Of a stretch of DNA of 58,018 bases, positions 1 to 9,310 are shown piece by piece; within the stretch, counting starts at the first letter, position 1; each line of letters starts with the position of its first letter. The DNA is from Candidatus Onthovicinus excrementipullorum (lineage in GTDB: Bacteria > Bacillota > Clostridia > Oscillospirales > Acutalibacteraceae). Made by a program: the position numbers and the translations under genes. Where the stretch lies: contig DVHG01000015.1 in NCBI GenBank assembly GCA_018712345.1, positions 1 through 58,018 of the forward strand, given 5' to 3'. The notes beneath the pieces are model-generated. The model was given only the letters and a program-made list of their open reading frames with translations. It had not been told where the DNA came from and made no database searches.

Positions 1-1522
1 AGAAGATTGGATACTTGGCCGCGCCGCGCGTAAAATCGAGCTTTTCGATATTGTCAAGCGGGAGCGTCGTCACCTCATAGTCCATCACGGTCTGCAAATT
101 CAGGTTCACGGCGCTGATTCCCTTGCGGTCCATCAGATGTTCACCGTAGTTGACACGTCCCATCGCGTCCACCAGAATACCTAACTCCGTCTCCTCGTTT
201 TTCAGGTTCAGGAGCAGACCGTCCTTTTTCATAATTCGTTTGATCAGGCCGTCCGGCTTCATGACGTCAAACGTCTTTTTCAATTCACCGTCCACATACA
301 CATAGGCGCGGTCGTGCAGGTCACGCAGCATCATGGAGCACATGCCGTATGCGCCGTGCACCGTGGTCTTATAGTAGATCATACCGAAGTTCTGCCCGTA
401 GTACTCCATGCTCTCCGGCATGGGGGAATAGTGCTGCTCGCCAATTAAATCCATATTCTCAAACAGGCCCGTCTTCTCCGTCAGCTCTACCTTGCCGATG
501 GACTGCAGCTTGGGCTCTGGCGGCAGCTCCCCAAGCGGGAGGCCCCGTTTCTCGTGCATCAGCTTGCGGATAGCGTGGTACTGGGGTGTATAACCGCCGT
601 ACTCATTCAGCGGGGCGCAGTAGTCGTAGCTGGTGGTGGTGGGCTGGTAATATTTGGCGTAGTTGGCCCCCGCCGTAAAGCCGAAATTCGTCCCGCCGTG
701 GAACATGTAAAAGTTAAAGCCAGCGCCCTGATCAAAGAAACTCTCGAGCTCGTGCAGGATGGACTGATACCCGCGCGTGTGGTGCTTCTCCCCCCAGTGG
801 TCAAACCAGCCGCACCAGAACTCCATACACATCTTGGGGGCGTTGTCCTGGATTCCGCGCAGGGATTTGAAGGCTGAAGCCGCGCGGCTGCCGAAGTTGA
901 GCGTCTTGTACACGCCGTCAATCCCGCCGCCTGCGAGCATACTCGGGCTGGTACCGTCCGCCGTGAAGAGCAGCACCTCCGCCCCGTTTTTCAGGATGAT
1001 CTCGTGGATGCGGTTTAAGTACTTCTTATCGTTACCGTAGCTGCCGTACTCATTCTCCACCTGCATGGCGATGATGTTCCCGCCCCGCGTGATCTGCAGC
1101 GGTGCAAGGCGCCTGAACAGCTCCGCGTAAAAGTCGGAGACGTGCTGCAAAAACACCGGGTCATTGCAGCGCAGACGCATGTTTTTATCCTTGAGGAGCC
1201 ACGCCGGCAGGCCGCCGAAGTCCCATTCCGCGCAGATGTACGGGCCCGGACGGATAATCACATACAACCCCAGCTCCTGCGCCGTTTTGATATAGCGCTC
1301 AATATCCAGCCGCCCGGTGAAGTCAAACTCTCCCTTCTTTGGCTCGTGCAGGTTCCAACAGACGTATGTCTCCACGGTGTTAAAGCCCGCTGCTTTCAGC
1401 TTTTCCAGCCGGTCGCGCCAGTACTCCGGCAGCACACGAAAATAGTGGATTGCACCGGAATAGATCTGAAACGGCTTGCCGTTGAGCATGAAAGCTCCAT
1501 CTTTGATCTCGAACATATTCAT
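1..1522 (-). CDS. Beta-galactosidase, GH35 (3' end outside window)
   Basis: Partial glycoside hydrolase family 35 enzyme; about 507 residues are visible and the C-terminus runs off the window. The N-terminal TIM barrel shows the family hallmarks: an SGAIHYFR start, the acid/base Glu in QVENEYGSYG, and the nucleophile Glu in MEFWCGWFDHWG. Near the window edge it is in a jelly-roll region like that of the GH35 at 16728-18476, its closest relative here. No signal peptide, so probably cytoplasmic removal of terminal beta-galactose from imported glycans. Start ATG at 1522 follows GGAGAAAGGA; an in-frame ATG at 1516 is equally possible. It lies 25 bases behind the phosphoesterase gene and belongs to the operon starting at the 4245 promoter. 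Family sure, linkage specificity unknown. Confidence 0.93.
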   Translation of the reverse strand, partial: MNMFEIKDGAFMLNGKPFQIYSGAIHYFRVLPEYWRDRLEKLKAAGFNTVETYVCWNLHEPKKGEFDFTGRLDIERYIKTAQELGLYVIIRPGPYICAEWDFGGLPAWLLKDKNMRLRCNDPVFLQHVSDFYAELFRRLAPLQITRGGNIIAMQVENEYGSYGNDKKYLNRIHEIILKNGAEVLLFTADGTSPSMLAGGGIDGVYKTLNFGSRAASAFKSLRGIQDNAPKMCMEFWCGWFDHWGEKHHTRGYQSILHELESFFDQGAGFNFYMFHGGTNFGFTAGANYAKYYQPTTTSYDYCAPLNEYGGYTPQYHAIRKLMHEKRGLPLGELPPEPKLQSIGKVELTEKTGLFENMDLIGEQHYSPMPESMEYYGQNFGMIYYKTTVHGAYGMCSMMLRDLHDRAYVYVDGELKKTFDVMKPDGLIKRIMKKDGLLLNLKNEETELGILVDAMGRVNYGEHLMDRKGISAVNLNLQTVMDYEVTTLPLDNIEKLDFTRGAAKYPIF

Positions 1523-1547
1523 AATTCCTTTCTCCGATTCGATTGAT

Positions 1548-2789
1548 TTACTCAGCGGCAGGCAGCTGGATGCGGATAAACTGTTCACTCTCTGCCCTCC
1601 AACTGTCCACGGCGTACACGTCAAAGGTATGTTCCCGCTCCGGATGATTCAGCTTTTTAATTTCCAGATGGACGGTTTTGCGCATCTGATCCAAACCGTT
1701 ATAGAAATCGCTGAAATAGTACTGCGTCTGATCGCCGTCAATCACGACTTTATAGGAGTGGACAAAGTCGTCGTCCGAGCCGGCGGGGAATTCGAGACAG
1801 ACGCCGGCATCCGTCCGGGAAGAGGAACCGCCCTCCCCTGAGAGGACCGGCGGCCGGTTCTGCGCCCGACGCGATCCAAAGGAATAGCGGCCGTCATTGA
1901 CGTAGGGCAGCGGCAGCTCCCAGATGCGGTCCGATTTCTCCTCCCGGCCCATGCCGCCCCCGGCAAAATTGATCCGATGGATGCGGATCGCCTGGGCCTC
2001 AAAATCCAGGATATACCCCATGGGCGTCAGCTCCGCGTTCGGCGGGATGGTCCCGTTCTCCTTCCCGGGCTCAAGCTCCGTATAGGAGAGAGACTGCGTG
2101 TTGATGACGGTATATTTCCCCTGCCAGATGGACCGCTCATCAAGCAGCGAGTAGTGTACATGCCCACTGAAATTGACCACATTCGGATGGCGCTCAAAGA
2201 CGTCCCCCAAACCGATATCGCCCCAGTCCTCCGCGCCGTAGCTCGTATTCACGGGCTGATTGTGGGTCATGACGAAGATCGGGCGGTCCGGCGTATCGCG
2301 CTCTGCTGCGGCGATCTCCCGCTCCAGCCAGGGGAGCACCTTGCGGTAGCCATCCGTCATGCTGCCGTTGTCCGGAGAGGCGCCGATAAAGTGATACCCG
2401 TTAACTACATAGTGCGTCCACGCCGGTACGCCAACGATCCGCTCAAAGTCCCGCCGGTGCGGATTCCAGGTCAGGAAGCTCTTGCTCCAATAGTCATGGT
2501 TGCCCATAATGGTCTGGATGATCGGGCGCTGCGAACCGAAAATCTTTTTGATCGTACGCATGTATGTATGGAAAGCAAAGCGGGTACCTAAATCCCCGAT
2601 ATCTCCCGCAAAGAGGATCAGGCCCACGCCGTGATTCTTAAGCACGGTCAGTGCATGCTCCAGATTTTTTACGTAGATGTCCGATTTTTTCAGGTGCCCC
2701 GGCGTGGTGGGGAGCTGTGTATCGGAGATTACTCCTACCCGTAGGACATCCCCCGGGACCGTGAATTGCTCAAGCCTGGATGAGATCAT
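1548..2789 (-). CDS. Calcineurin-like metallophosphoesterase, soluble, with C-terminal beta domain
   Basis: About 413 residues. Metal-binding motifs of the calcineurin-like fold are present in order: ISDTQ (residues 22-25), AGDIGD (61-66), MGNHD (95-99), a THNQP loop and SGHVHY. The first motif has Gln where most members have His, as in the enzyme at 4346-5446. The last roughly 130 residues look like a separate beta-sandwich domain. Unlike the other four metallophosphoesterases here it has no membrane anchor. ATG at 2789 is chosen because it follows AGGAGAAAGGGG; a longer open frame to 2903 would overlap the upstream GH18 gene. Seven bases separate it from that gene. Substrate unknown; phosphomono- or diester cleavage on glycan fragments is inference from context. 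Confidence 0.88.
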   Translation of the reverse strand: MISSRLEQFTVPGDVLRVGVISDTQLPTTPGHLKKSDIYVKNLEHALTVLKNHGVGLILFAGDIGDLGTRFAFHTYMRTIKKIFGSQRPIIQTIMGNHDYWSKSFLTWNPHRRDFERIVGVPAWTHYVVNGYHFIGASPDNGSMTDGYRKVLPWLEREIAAAERDTPDRPIFVMTHNQPVNTSYGAEDWGDIGLGDVFERHPNVVNFSGHVHYSLLDERSIWQGKYTVINTQSLSYTELEPGKENGTIPPNAELTPMGYILDFEAQAIRIHRINFAGGGMGREEKSDRIWELPLPYVNDGRYSFGSRRAQNRPPVLSGEGGSSSRTDAGVCLEFPAGSDDDFVHSYKVVIDGDQTQYYFSDFYNGLDQMRKTVHLEIKKLNHPEREHTFDVYAVDSWRAESEQFIRIQLPAAE

Positions 2790-2796
2790 TTTACAT

Positions 2797-4158
2797 TTAC
2801 CCCTTTCTCCTGTCGTCTGCGGCGCGTTCCATGGCGCAGAAAAGGCTGAGTCCGCCATCCTCGGCGAGATCTGCCTTCCCGCACCAGACCATGGTGCCCG
2901 CAAAGCCCATGTCGCGGTTATAGGCGCACTTGCTGTAAATCAGGTGACTCCCGTTGAAGTAGTACGTCCTGCCCTTGTGTGAGCCGGTGTTCTGCCCCCT
3001 GCGCTGAATCTCAAAGCCGGAATAGTCACGCTGATCCAGCTTCCCGCCGCCGCAGGTGTTCCCGTAAAAGGGAATTCCGAGGAGCAGGCGCTCCTTTGGG
3101 AAGCCCTTTTTGAGGAAATAGCACGCGCTGAAATAGTGGCATGTATAAAATTCGGCGTGATTTTTCCGCCGGTTCTTGGGCCAGTCATACGCCATGACAT
3201 TGACAAAATCCAGACTCTCACGCGCGCGCCTGTTGAGCTGGATGCCCCACGGGCCGAATGCCGCCGACAGGAGAAGTCCCCTGCGGTGCAGTTCCTCCCC
3301 CAAGCGGATCAACAGTTCCCCGTGTGCATGCCACGCGTGGGGCAAAAGGGGAAATTCCCAGTCAAAATCAATCCCGTCAAAGCCGTATCGGCCGCATAGG
3401 GCGGTGATGTTCTGGATCAGCACATCCAGATTCCGGCGGATCGCATAGACGGAATCCGGGTTCGAGAGCTTGCCGTTTTTCTTTAGCGGATTGAGGACGC
3501 AGCACCAAATCCGCACCCTTCGATCTCCGATCATTTCACGCAGCGCCCCCATTTCACGCGTGAGGGTCGGTTCGTCGTAGGACAGGGCCCCGCTGCGCTG
3601 GAAGCGGACGTCACCGATGAGCACAATATCCGTAATCTGCCCGATCCGCCGGATCAGAGCCGGATCGCGCAGATGATCGGTAAAATAGGTGCTCCCCTTT
3701 TCCAAGGGAAAATAGACCGTTGTTCGAAACGGGCGCTCCCCGTTCGCAATATAAAAGGCCTCTATATTACAGAGCCGGACCGGCTGCCCATGATGGCTTT
3801 CCCGAATCTCCAAAATCAATGCCGATACCTTCTCCGGCTCAAAGGCGCAGTACAGGTAACGGTCGATTACATCATTCTCATAAAGTAATGTGCGCTTCCC
3901 GGCGTGATCCTCCCCATAGAGCGCAAAGGAGGTGCAGCGGGATCCCTGTTCCCGCAGGGCTACTGTATTGATCAGCCGTTCTTCGTCCAGCTGCAGCCGG
4001 ATCTCCCCGCCGACGGGGATGGATACACATCCGGCCTCCGGCCGCGTCAGCGCCGGAGCCTTTTCACAAATAAGCGGAATCCGCTCACGTTCATCCCCTG
4101 CGCAGCCGGGTGACTGGAGCATGCGGCGCTCCGTCTCCCCGTTCCTTGTCACAGTCAT
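2797..4158 (-). CDS. GH18 glycosidase, soluble, with N-terminal carbohydrate-binding-like domain
   Basis: 453 residues. The catalytic GH18 signature DGIDFDWE ends at Glu268, the proton donor; MAYDWP and SAAFGPWG are further barrel strands of the family. Residues about 30-140 resemble a discoidin-like (F5/8 C) beta domain, as in the anchored GH18 at 15168-16679. No signal peptide or membrane segment, so likely cytoplasmic cleavage of GlcNAc-beta-1,4-GlcNAc (chitobiase or endo-beta-N-acetylglucosaminidase type). ATG at 4158 follows GGAGGG at good distance. First gene behind the 4245-4273 promoter and followed within 7 bases by a phosphoesterase gene. Chitinase versus N-glycan activity cannot be told from sequence alone; the fucosidase and galactosidase neighbours favour host glycans. 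Confidence 0.9.
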   Translation of the reverse strand: MTVTRNGETERRMLQSPGCAGDERERIPLICEKAPALTRPEAGCVSIPVGGEIRLQLDEERLINTVALREQGSRCTSFALYGEDHAGKRTLLYENDVIDRYLYCAFEPEKVSALILEIRESHHGQPVRLCNIEAFYIANGERPFRTTVYFPLEKGSTYFTDHLRDPALIRRIGQITDIVLIGDVRFQRSGALSYDEPTLTREMGALREMIGDRRVRIWCCVLNPLKKNGKLSNPDSVYAIRRNLDVLIQNITALCGRYGFDGIDFDWEFPLLPHAWHAHGELLIRLGEELHRRGLLLSAAFGPWGIQLNRRARESLDFVNVMAYDWPKNRRKNHAEFYTCHYFSACYFLKKGFPKERLLLGIPFYGNTCGGGKLDQRDYSGFEIQRRGQNTGSHKGRTYYFNGSHLIYSKCAYNRDMGFAGTMVWCGKADLAEDGGLSLFCAMERAADDRRKG

Positions 4159-4244
4159 TTTATTCCCTCCGTTATGCCCGTTCGGCAGCGCACGCAGAAC
4201 AAAAAGCTCCCCTTTCCTGCCGATCGGGCAGCATCGACTTTTCT

Positions 4245-4273
4245 ATTATAGCGGAGAAAATTAAAACTTTCCA
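4245..4273 (-). promoter_or_regulatory. Sigma-A promoter of the GH18-phosphoesterase-GH35 operon
   Basis: Read on the minus strand, a perfect TATAAT -10 box lies at 4250-4245 and a weak TGGAAA -35 box at 4273-4268, 17 bases apart. It sits just after the terminator of the giant operon and 87 bases before the GH18 start, so the last three genes can be transcribed separately. No LacI-type palindrome is visible here. Confidence 0.6.
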
Positions 4274-4306
4274 TACCCGATATGGGAGGACAGCAAATTT
4301 TTTCAT

Positions 4307-4336
4307 AAAAACAGCCCCGGATCTCTTTCCGGGGCC
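4307..4336 (-). terminator. Rho-independent terminator of the giant glycan operon
   Basis: On the minus strand an 8-bp stem (GCCCCGGA with TCCGGGGC, 4314-4321 and 4328-4335) with a 6-base loop is followed by TGTTTTT. It starts 10 bases after the stop of the phosphoesterase gene 4346-5446 and is the first convincing terminator downstream of 38293. Confidence 0.85.
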
Positions 4337-4345
4337 GCTGCGCGC

Positions 4346-5446
4346 TTACATGACGATATGTTCAACTGTGACCGTTGGCCGGTCCTGATCACGTTCTCCC
4401 GTATGGATTGTGATCAGCGTACCGCCCATCTCCTCCGCAAAATTCCACGGCGCCGGAGAGGGGCCCGTCTTGAGTCCATAGGTCATCATGATCCCGTCCC
4501 GTGTGACGCTTGCGTTATTCTCATGGTCGTGCCCACAGAAGATGTGGGTGGTTGAGCCGAGCTCCACGCACTTGTCAAAGAAGCCGGAATCGACCGGGGA
4601 ACAGCCTGGCAGATAGGCGCACTTGCCAAAGCCGTATTCCTGCGGGATGGTATAGCTGCCGTCCGCCTCATTGTAAATGCCGACCTCCTCAATCGTCTCG
4701 CTCATCTCCGGCAGGGCGAAGTGGGAGAACGTCATGGACGGAACTGTGTGGCCCACAGCCTGCGCGATCCCCTTCACGTTCCACTCATACCATGCGATCT
4801 GCTCATAGCCCATGTAGATTTCGCTTGTATAGGGTTCACCGTTCTCATCCAGGTATTCGTAATACCGGCCGTTGTCGAGCATAAACAGCGTGTAGACCGG
4901 TGTGCCGTTCTCCGTGATATTCACCGCGTAATTCCCGCACCCGTAGAGGTTGGACGGCCCCTTCTGGAAGAGGGAGTACTCGGACTCCATCAGCTGATCC
5001 CCCTGCCAGTTGAGGGTGGTCATGGGGATCTCCGGATCGTGGTTGCCGAACACGGCCGTCCACGGGATCTGGAAGGAATCCATCACCTTGATCCACTCCT
5101 TGATCAGGAACCGGGACGTGACGCCGGATACATTGTCGCCCACGGTGGCCATCATATCCGGCCCTGTCTTCTCGACGAGCCGGGCAATCTGGTCATAACA
5201 CTCCTGATTATCCGCCGGATTCATCCACAGCTGCGTATCGGTCAGCAGGAGAATTTTGAAATCCTCCCCCGGCGCCTTCTCCACCGCCTGGATACTGCTC
5301 AAGTCAAAATCCTGCCCCGCGCTCCAGACCTCAATGTGCTTTTCCCCCATAAGCGGGAAGAACAGCACGGCGGCAATGACCAGCACTATCGCAAGAATCG
5401 CGGCGATGACGGACACCACAATTTTTACGACTTTTTTCTTTTTCAT
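4346..5446 (-). CDS. Membrane-anchored metallophosphoesterase
   Basis: 366 residues. A lysine-rich start followed by one hydrophobic helix (about residues 8-32) indicates an N-terminal anchor with the catalytic domain outside the cell. Metallophosphoesterase motifs: LLTDTQ, TVGDNVSG, VFGNHD, a SHFALPE loop and FCGHDHEN. The first motif is DTQ rather than the usual DxH. Three ATGs occur in a row (5452, 5449, 5446); the third has the best spacing from GGGAG. Last gene before the terminator at 4307-4336, 36 bases after the DUF5107 gene. Related to, but clearly diverged from, the tandem pair at 21619-23789. Substrate unknown. Confidence 0.88.
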   Translation of the reverse strand: MKKKKVVKIVVSVIAAILAIVLVIAAVLFFPLMGEKHIEVWSAGQDFDLSSIQAVEKAPGEDFKILLLTDTQLWMNPADNQECYDQIARLVEKTGPDMMATVGDNVSGVTSRFLIKEWIKVMDSFQIPWTAVFGNHDPEIPMTTLNWQGDQLMESEYSLFQKGPSNLYGCGNYAVNITENGTPVYTLFMLDNGRYYEYLDENGEPYTSEIYMGYEQIAWYEWNVKGIAQAVGHTVPSMTFSHFALPEMSETIEEVGIYNEADGSYTIPQEYGFGKCAYLPGCSPVDSGFFDKCVELGSTTHIFCGHDHENNASVTRDGIMMTYGLKTGPSPAPWNFAEEMGGTLITIHTGERDQDRPTVTVEHIVM

Positions 5447-5482
5447 CATCATTCTCCCTTCTCTGTAGCAATATTTTAAAAT

Positions 5483-7402
5483 CTATTCTTCAAAGCCATC
5501 CGACCTGGATACAATAAAATCAAACTGCTGGGGAATTTGGATTTCGGCTGAGGTTTCCCCATACTTCTGCTTGCGGATCGACCGGTAGAGCGTATCCAAA
5601 AAGCGATCCCCCTCCCGGAAATCGAACAGGATCAGGCCGCCGTCCTGCGTCAGGATGTGTTCCGCCGTGTCGGCATCCCCTGTTTGCAGGTACGCCATGG
5701 ACAGATACATCCGCACGCGCGGGTGCGCCTGGATCTCTGCGGACAAATCGTCAAACGCCTCGATCAATTCCGTGTAGCACTCCCCCTTCAGCAACAGGCG
5801 GAAGTTGCTCTCTGCGACGGAGTAACAGCCGCTGTTCTGCCGGATGCTCTTGCGTACAAAATAGGCGAACGGCTCGCCGAGCTGGTAGAGAATCGCGGCA
5901 TACAGGTGGTTGTTCCGATCGTTATTGTCAAGGACAAAGCTCTGCTCGCACAGCGCGCGTGCGCGGATAAAATCCCGCTTGTCATAGGCAGTGAGCGCAA
6001 GCTGATAGGGAACCGCCCAGTCGCGGCCATCCTTGAGGGCGGCAGCCAGTGCCTTTTCCATTGCGGCGCCGTATGCAAAGCTCTCCGGCTCCGCACCGAA
6101 TTCCCCATTCCGGACAAGATCCAGCCACGGACGGACATCCGGCTCCGGGGTAAACTCCAGATGGGACGGGACAGACTGCCCGAGGAGCTGCGCCAGATAG
6201 CCGAACCCACTCCCGCTGCAAATCAGCGCCCCGCGCTGGAGGGAGAGCGTTCGTGCCTTTTGGCGGCAGATCTCCTCCAGCTCATCGGAGGAGGCAACCG
6301 CATCTACCTGCTGCTGAACGGCACGGACAAAGGTGGCATAGTCCGCCCGGACTGCTTCGGGCGCGATGTGGGCGAGTGTGTAGCACTCGACGAACGACCA
6401 GGAGGTCCGGGGCGGCATGGGCAGGCACTCATACTGCGTTTTGCCGATGCCCGCCTGGATCTCGATATACTTACCCGTATCGCCGGTGAGCATGGTCTGC
6501 CAGTTGTCCGCCCCTTTGCGATGCCCCCAGGAGAAAAGCTTGCGCCCACGCATCCTCCGGCTGGAAATCTGAAGCAGGCCGTACCCCTCAGCGTCCACGT
6601 TGGCGATAAATTTCTCCGCCGCCTCGGGAATATCGTAAAAATAATCAATGGTATCGGGAATGTTCTCCGGGTAGGAGATATCGATCCCGCGGTCAACCGG
6701 AACAGAGGACTTTTTAATACCCAGGCCGTCGGAATTGTTATAGGCGGAGTCCGCCGGGACAGCGACGCGGCCCCCGGCGAATTCCGGCGTGGCCATATTG
6801 CTCCACCAGTACATGGGGACAACCGTATCGTGCGGATTTTCAATGCGGACGCAGGACATCAGCCGGTCCCGTTCCAGCCAGAAATCCATCTGATAACAGA
6901 GCCCGCGCACCCGCTCAAACTCATAAAAGCGCAGGACATCCGCGCCGTCCGCATCCAGAAGGCGGGCCGTGTACATTGGGGCACAGGTGAACGGCGTATG
7001 GCCGATCACGCCGCAGTTCCACTCGACGCCGCCGGCAAACCACGCATTGCGGACACTGAGGTTCCGCATCCGAATGGCGTCGTTGACATAGACGATGTTG
7101 CGGCCGTGTTTTTTATCGTACAGGCGCCACAGCCGCCCGCCGAGAGAGGGCAGGAACTCAGCACACAGGTATTCGTTCTCCAGAACCGCTACGGGGAGCA
7201 ACTGCTTTTGCGTATCTGAATACAGGTTCTGCTCCGTGTACGGGTAGGCCGTCTCCCGGCCGCCGAAGCCGATGAACAGGCCCTCGTAGTCGGTGATTGT
7301 GGATTTCAGGAGCACGGGTTCCCGCTCATAGGACAGAGCGGGGAGACGGGACTCCTCCCCCATCCGGCTGCACTCAAATTCACGCTGTGTAAAAGTCAGC
7401 AT
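5483..7402 (-). CDS. DUF5107 domain protein with C-terminal TPR-like helices
   Basis: 639 residues. The N-terminal half (about 60-370) has the DUF5107 pattern: a LPSLGGRLWRLYD strand, GGVEWNCG, and MYWWSNMA, a galactose-mutarotase-like beta-sandwich often found beside glycosidases. The second half is alpha-helical and resembles tetratricopeptide repeats (about 440-600). No signal peptide. It overlaps the preceding gene by 7 bases and has GGAGGG 7 bases before its ATG, so the two are probably translationally coupled. A second, longer paralogue is at 18487-21603. Function of the family is not established; binding or acting on a sugar, with TPRs for protein contacts, is inference. Confidence 0.82.
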   Translation of the reverse strand: MLTFTQREFECSRMGEESRLPALSYEREPVLLKSTITDYEGLFIGFGGRETAYPYTEQNLYSDTQKQLLPVAVLENEYLCAEFLPSLGGRLWRLYDKKHGRNIVYVNDAIRMRNLSVRNAWFAGGVEWNCGVIGHTPFTCAPMYTARLLDADGADVLRFYEFERVRGLCYQMDFWLERDRLMSCVRIENPHDTVVPMYWWSNMATPEFAGGRVAVPADSAYNNSDGLGIKKSSVPVDRGIDISYPENIPDTIDYFYDIPEAAEKFIANVDAEGYGLLQISSRRMRGRKLFSWGHRKGADNWQTMLTGDTGKYIEIQAGIGKTQYECLPMPPRTSWSFVECYTLAHIAPEAVRADYATFVRAVQQQVDAVASSDELEEICRQKARTLSLQRGALICSGSGFGYLAQLLGQSVPSHLEFTPEPDVRPWLDLVRNGEFGAEPESFAYGAAMEKALAAALKDGRDWAVPYQLALTAYDKRDFIRARALCEQSFVLDNNDRNNHLYAAILYQLGEPFAYFVRKSIRQNSGCYSVAESNFRLLLKGECYTELIEAFDDLSAEIQAHPRVRMYLSMAYLQTGDADTAEHILTQDGGLILFDFREGDRFLDTLYRSIRKQKYGETSAEIQIPQQFDFIVSRSDGFEE

Positions 7403-9300
7403 TCGTCTACCCTCCCGATCGTATACGTTCCGCGGTCAAAGTCGACGGTGATCGCTGTGCCGTCCGCGTAAACGGCACGCTGGCGGCGGCCGGCATCGTC
7501 CAGGAAGCGATGGTACACCATCTCCTGATCGTAGAGGGCGGCCTGAATCCCGGACAGCTTTCGGACGTGGGCAATCTCCCCCTTCAACTGCGCATCGGGC
7601 AGTAGATCATCCCGGCTGTCAAACGGCTCAAAGTATGGCATACCGGCATTGAGGACACAGTGGAGCTCCGCGCTGTCCCCGTTGGGAATGCCCCAGCCGC
7701 CGACGCCCTTATTGAGCCATGGGATCATGATGCAGTCGTGATACACAAGACTCAGCAGCGGGACGGGGATGCCGACCGCTTCCCCGCGCTCCTGCGGGCG
7801 CAGCGTATACGGGCCGTGGTGGACGAGCGCCAGCTTGTCGGCCAGCAGGCCACCCGGTTCCTCCGAGGAGGGAATGATCCCCCGCTCATTGAGTAAATCA
7901 AAGCACTCCCCGCGGCGGCAGATGCTCTCCTCCCGCGTGATGCGGTGATCCGGATGGAAGCACTCATCCCTGGCGACGATGGAGAATACATCAAGGTAAG
8001 CGCCCTGAATATCCACGCCGTGCTCCGCCAGCGTATCGTACGTATCGCGGACAAATGCCGGCGCCTGCGACGCACACAGCCAAGTGTGCGGGCCGCCCGC
8101 CCAATACTCATTGTAGAAGTGCGAGCCGTCGATTCTGGTGACGGCCTTCTGCTCGTCAAACTTTTGGCAGGTGTAGTAAAAATCACGGTACTGGTCGTGA
8201 ATGGCAAAGACATATCCAAGCTTACGGCACTCCTGGGACAGGGCGCGCATCCCCTCGTACCCGCCGGCCTCAGGGCAGGGCGGCAGCACATAGGGGTGAT
8301 TGTTGTCATACCCTTTCTCCCCCCATCCATCGGTGTGGATGTAGAGCTCATCAAGCCCCAGTTCCTTGAGATGCCGGTACTGCTCCATCCGCTTGTAGAA
8401 GGAGGCGATCAGCTTGTGATTCTGCCCGTTTTTCTCATAGAATCCGGACTTGGGATGCACATTGGAGAAAATGCCGCAGTGCAGAACCGGCGAGCCGATA
8501 ACCTTCTTAATATTGGGGTTCTTCTTAATCTTATCCCGCATGGTCACAAGACGCCCCTGCTCAATGAGATAGGCCCGGTAATCCTTGGCAAGGGTGTTAT
8601 AGTCGCAGTTGCTGTGGAAGACAAAGCGGATTTTCCGCTCATAGCCAAGCCTGCCCAGTGAAGAACGCCAATGGACCGAATTCAGGAATGATCCATGTTT
8701 GCCAAAGCAGGAGAACATGGAGGCGTCATATGGCGTCTCCACGATGGCACAGAAGCCGTTGCGGCCGCTGACGCGCCCCCAGAACGGAAGGTAGCAGTCA
8801 CCCGTATTAATCTTACGGATATAGTTGGCAAAGCCGAACGTGGACAGGAAATTCTTCTGATATCCATCCGGCATCAGGAACCCCTGACGCATGGTATCTA
8901 CGGCATATGTGTGCCCGGCCGGCTTTTTGGCGTTAAACGGACCGGGGAAATACGCACCGACGATGTCCATTCCCTCCTCGTGCTCCGCCTTCAGGGAAAA
9001 TTCAACGGTGTTTTCCCCGGTGATCTCAGCGGTGCAGACGAGTACAAACGGCAGTTTTTTGCCAAACGCGGTAAATCCGCCATACCGTGCAACAATGCGG
9101 TTCCCGGAGCAGGAGACACTCTTCTGCGCCGCCATGCCGAAGGTGCGCAGGGTGCCGATATACTTATCCCCGACTTTCTTGCGGAGAACAACATAGGGCG
9201 GCCGACCCTCGTTCACCCAGGAGAAACCCTTATAGCTGATCTCGTATTTTCGGTTATTCGGAGAGAAAGTCACGGAAAGATCTTTACTTGCAATTCTCAT
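7396..9300 (-). CDS. Putative glycosidase of the DUF5696/GH101-GH129-like type
   Basis: 634 residues. An N-terminal beta domain (about 1-240) precedes a barrel region with TDGWGEKG (323-330), GAYLDVFS with Asp437 as candidate nucleophile, a conserved-looking ECFHPDHR segment, and PSSEEPGG with Glu480/481 as candidate acid/base. This layout resembles DUF5696 and GH101/GH129 enzymes acting on alpha-GalNAc, although I cannot assign the family firmly. No signal peptide. ATG at 9300 follows GAGGT by 7 bases; a longer frame to 9375 would run into the upstream gene. It follows a GH101-like gene by 10 bases, so a shared O-glycan core substrate is plausible. Confidence 0.72.
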   Translation of the reverse strand: MRIASKDLSVTFSPNNRKYEISYKGFSWVNEGRPPYVVLRKKVGDKYIGTLRTFGMAAQKSVSCSGNRIVARYGGFTAFGKKLPFVLVCTAEITGENTVEFSLKAEHEEGMDIVGAYFPGPFNAKKPAGHTYAVDTMRQGFLMPDGYQKNFLSTFGFANYIRKINTGDCYLPFWGRVSGRNGFCAIVETPYDASMFSCFGKHGSFLNSVHWRSSLGRLGYERKIRFVFHSNCDYNTLAKDYRAYLIEQGRLVTMRDKIKKNPNIKKVIGSPVLHCGIFSNVHPKSGFYEKNGQNHKLIASFYKRMEQYRHLKELGLDELYIHTDGWGEKGYDNNHPYVLPPCPEAGGYEGMRALSQECRKLGYVFAIHDQYRDFYYTCQKFDEQKAVTRIDGSHFYNEYWAGGPHTWLCASQAPAFVRDTYDTLAEHGVDIQGAYLDVFSIVARDECFHPDHRITREESICRRGECFDLLNERGIIPSSEEPGGLLADKLALVHHGPYTLRPQERGEAVGIPVPLLSLVYHDCIMIPWLNKGVGGWGIPNGDSAELHCVLNAGMPYFEPFDSRDDLLPDAQLKGEIAHVRKLSGIQAALYDQEMVYHRFLDDAGRRQRAVYADGTAITVDFDRGTYTIGRVDEC

Positions 9301-9310
9301 GGTAGATACC

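Noticed and set aside
5657-7219. Long plus-strand open frame (520 codons) opposite the DUF5107 gene
   Set aside because: Antisense to a gene with clear domain and ribosome site; no recognisable protein, composition typical of a GC-rich complement.
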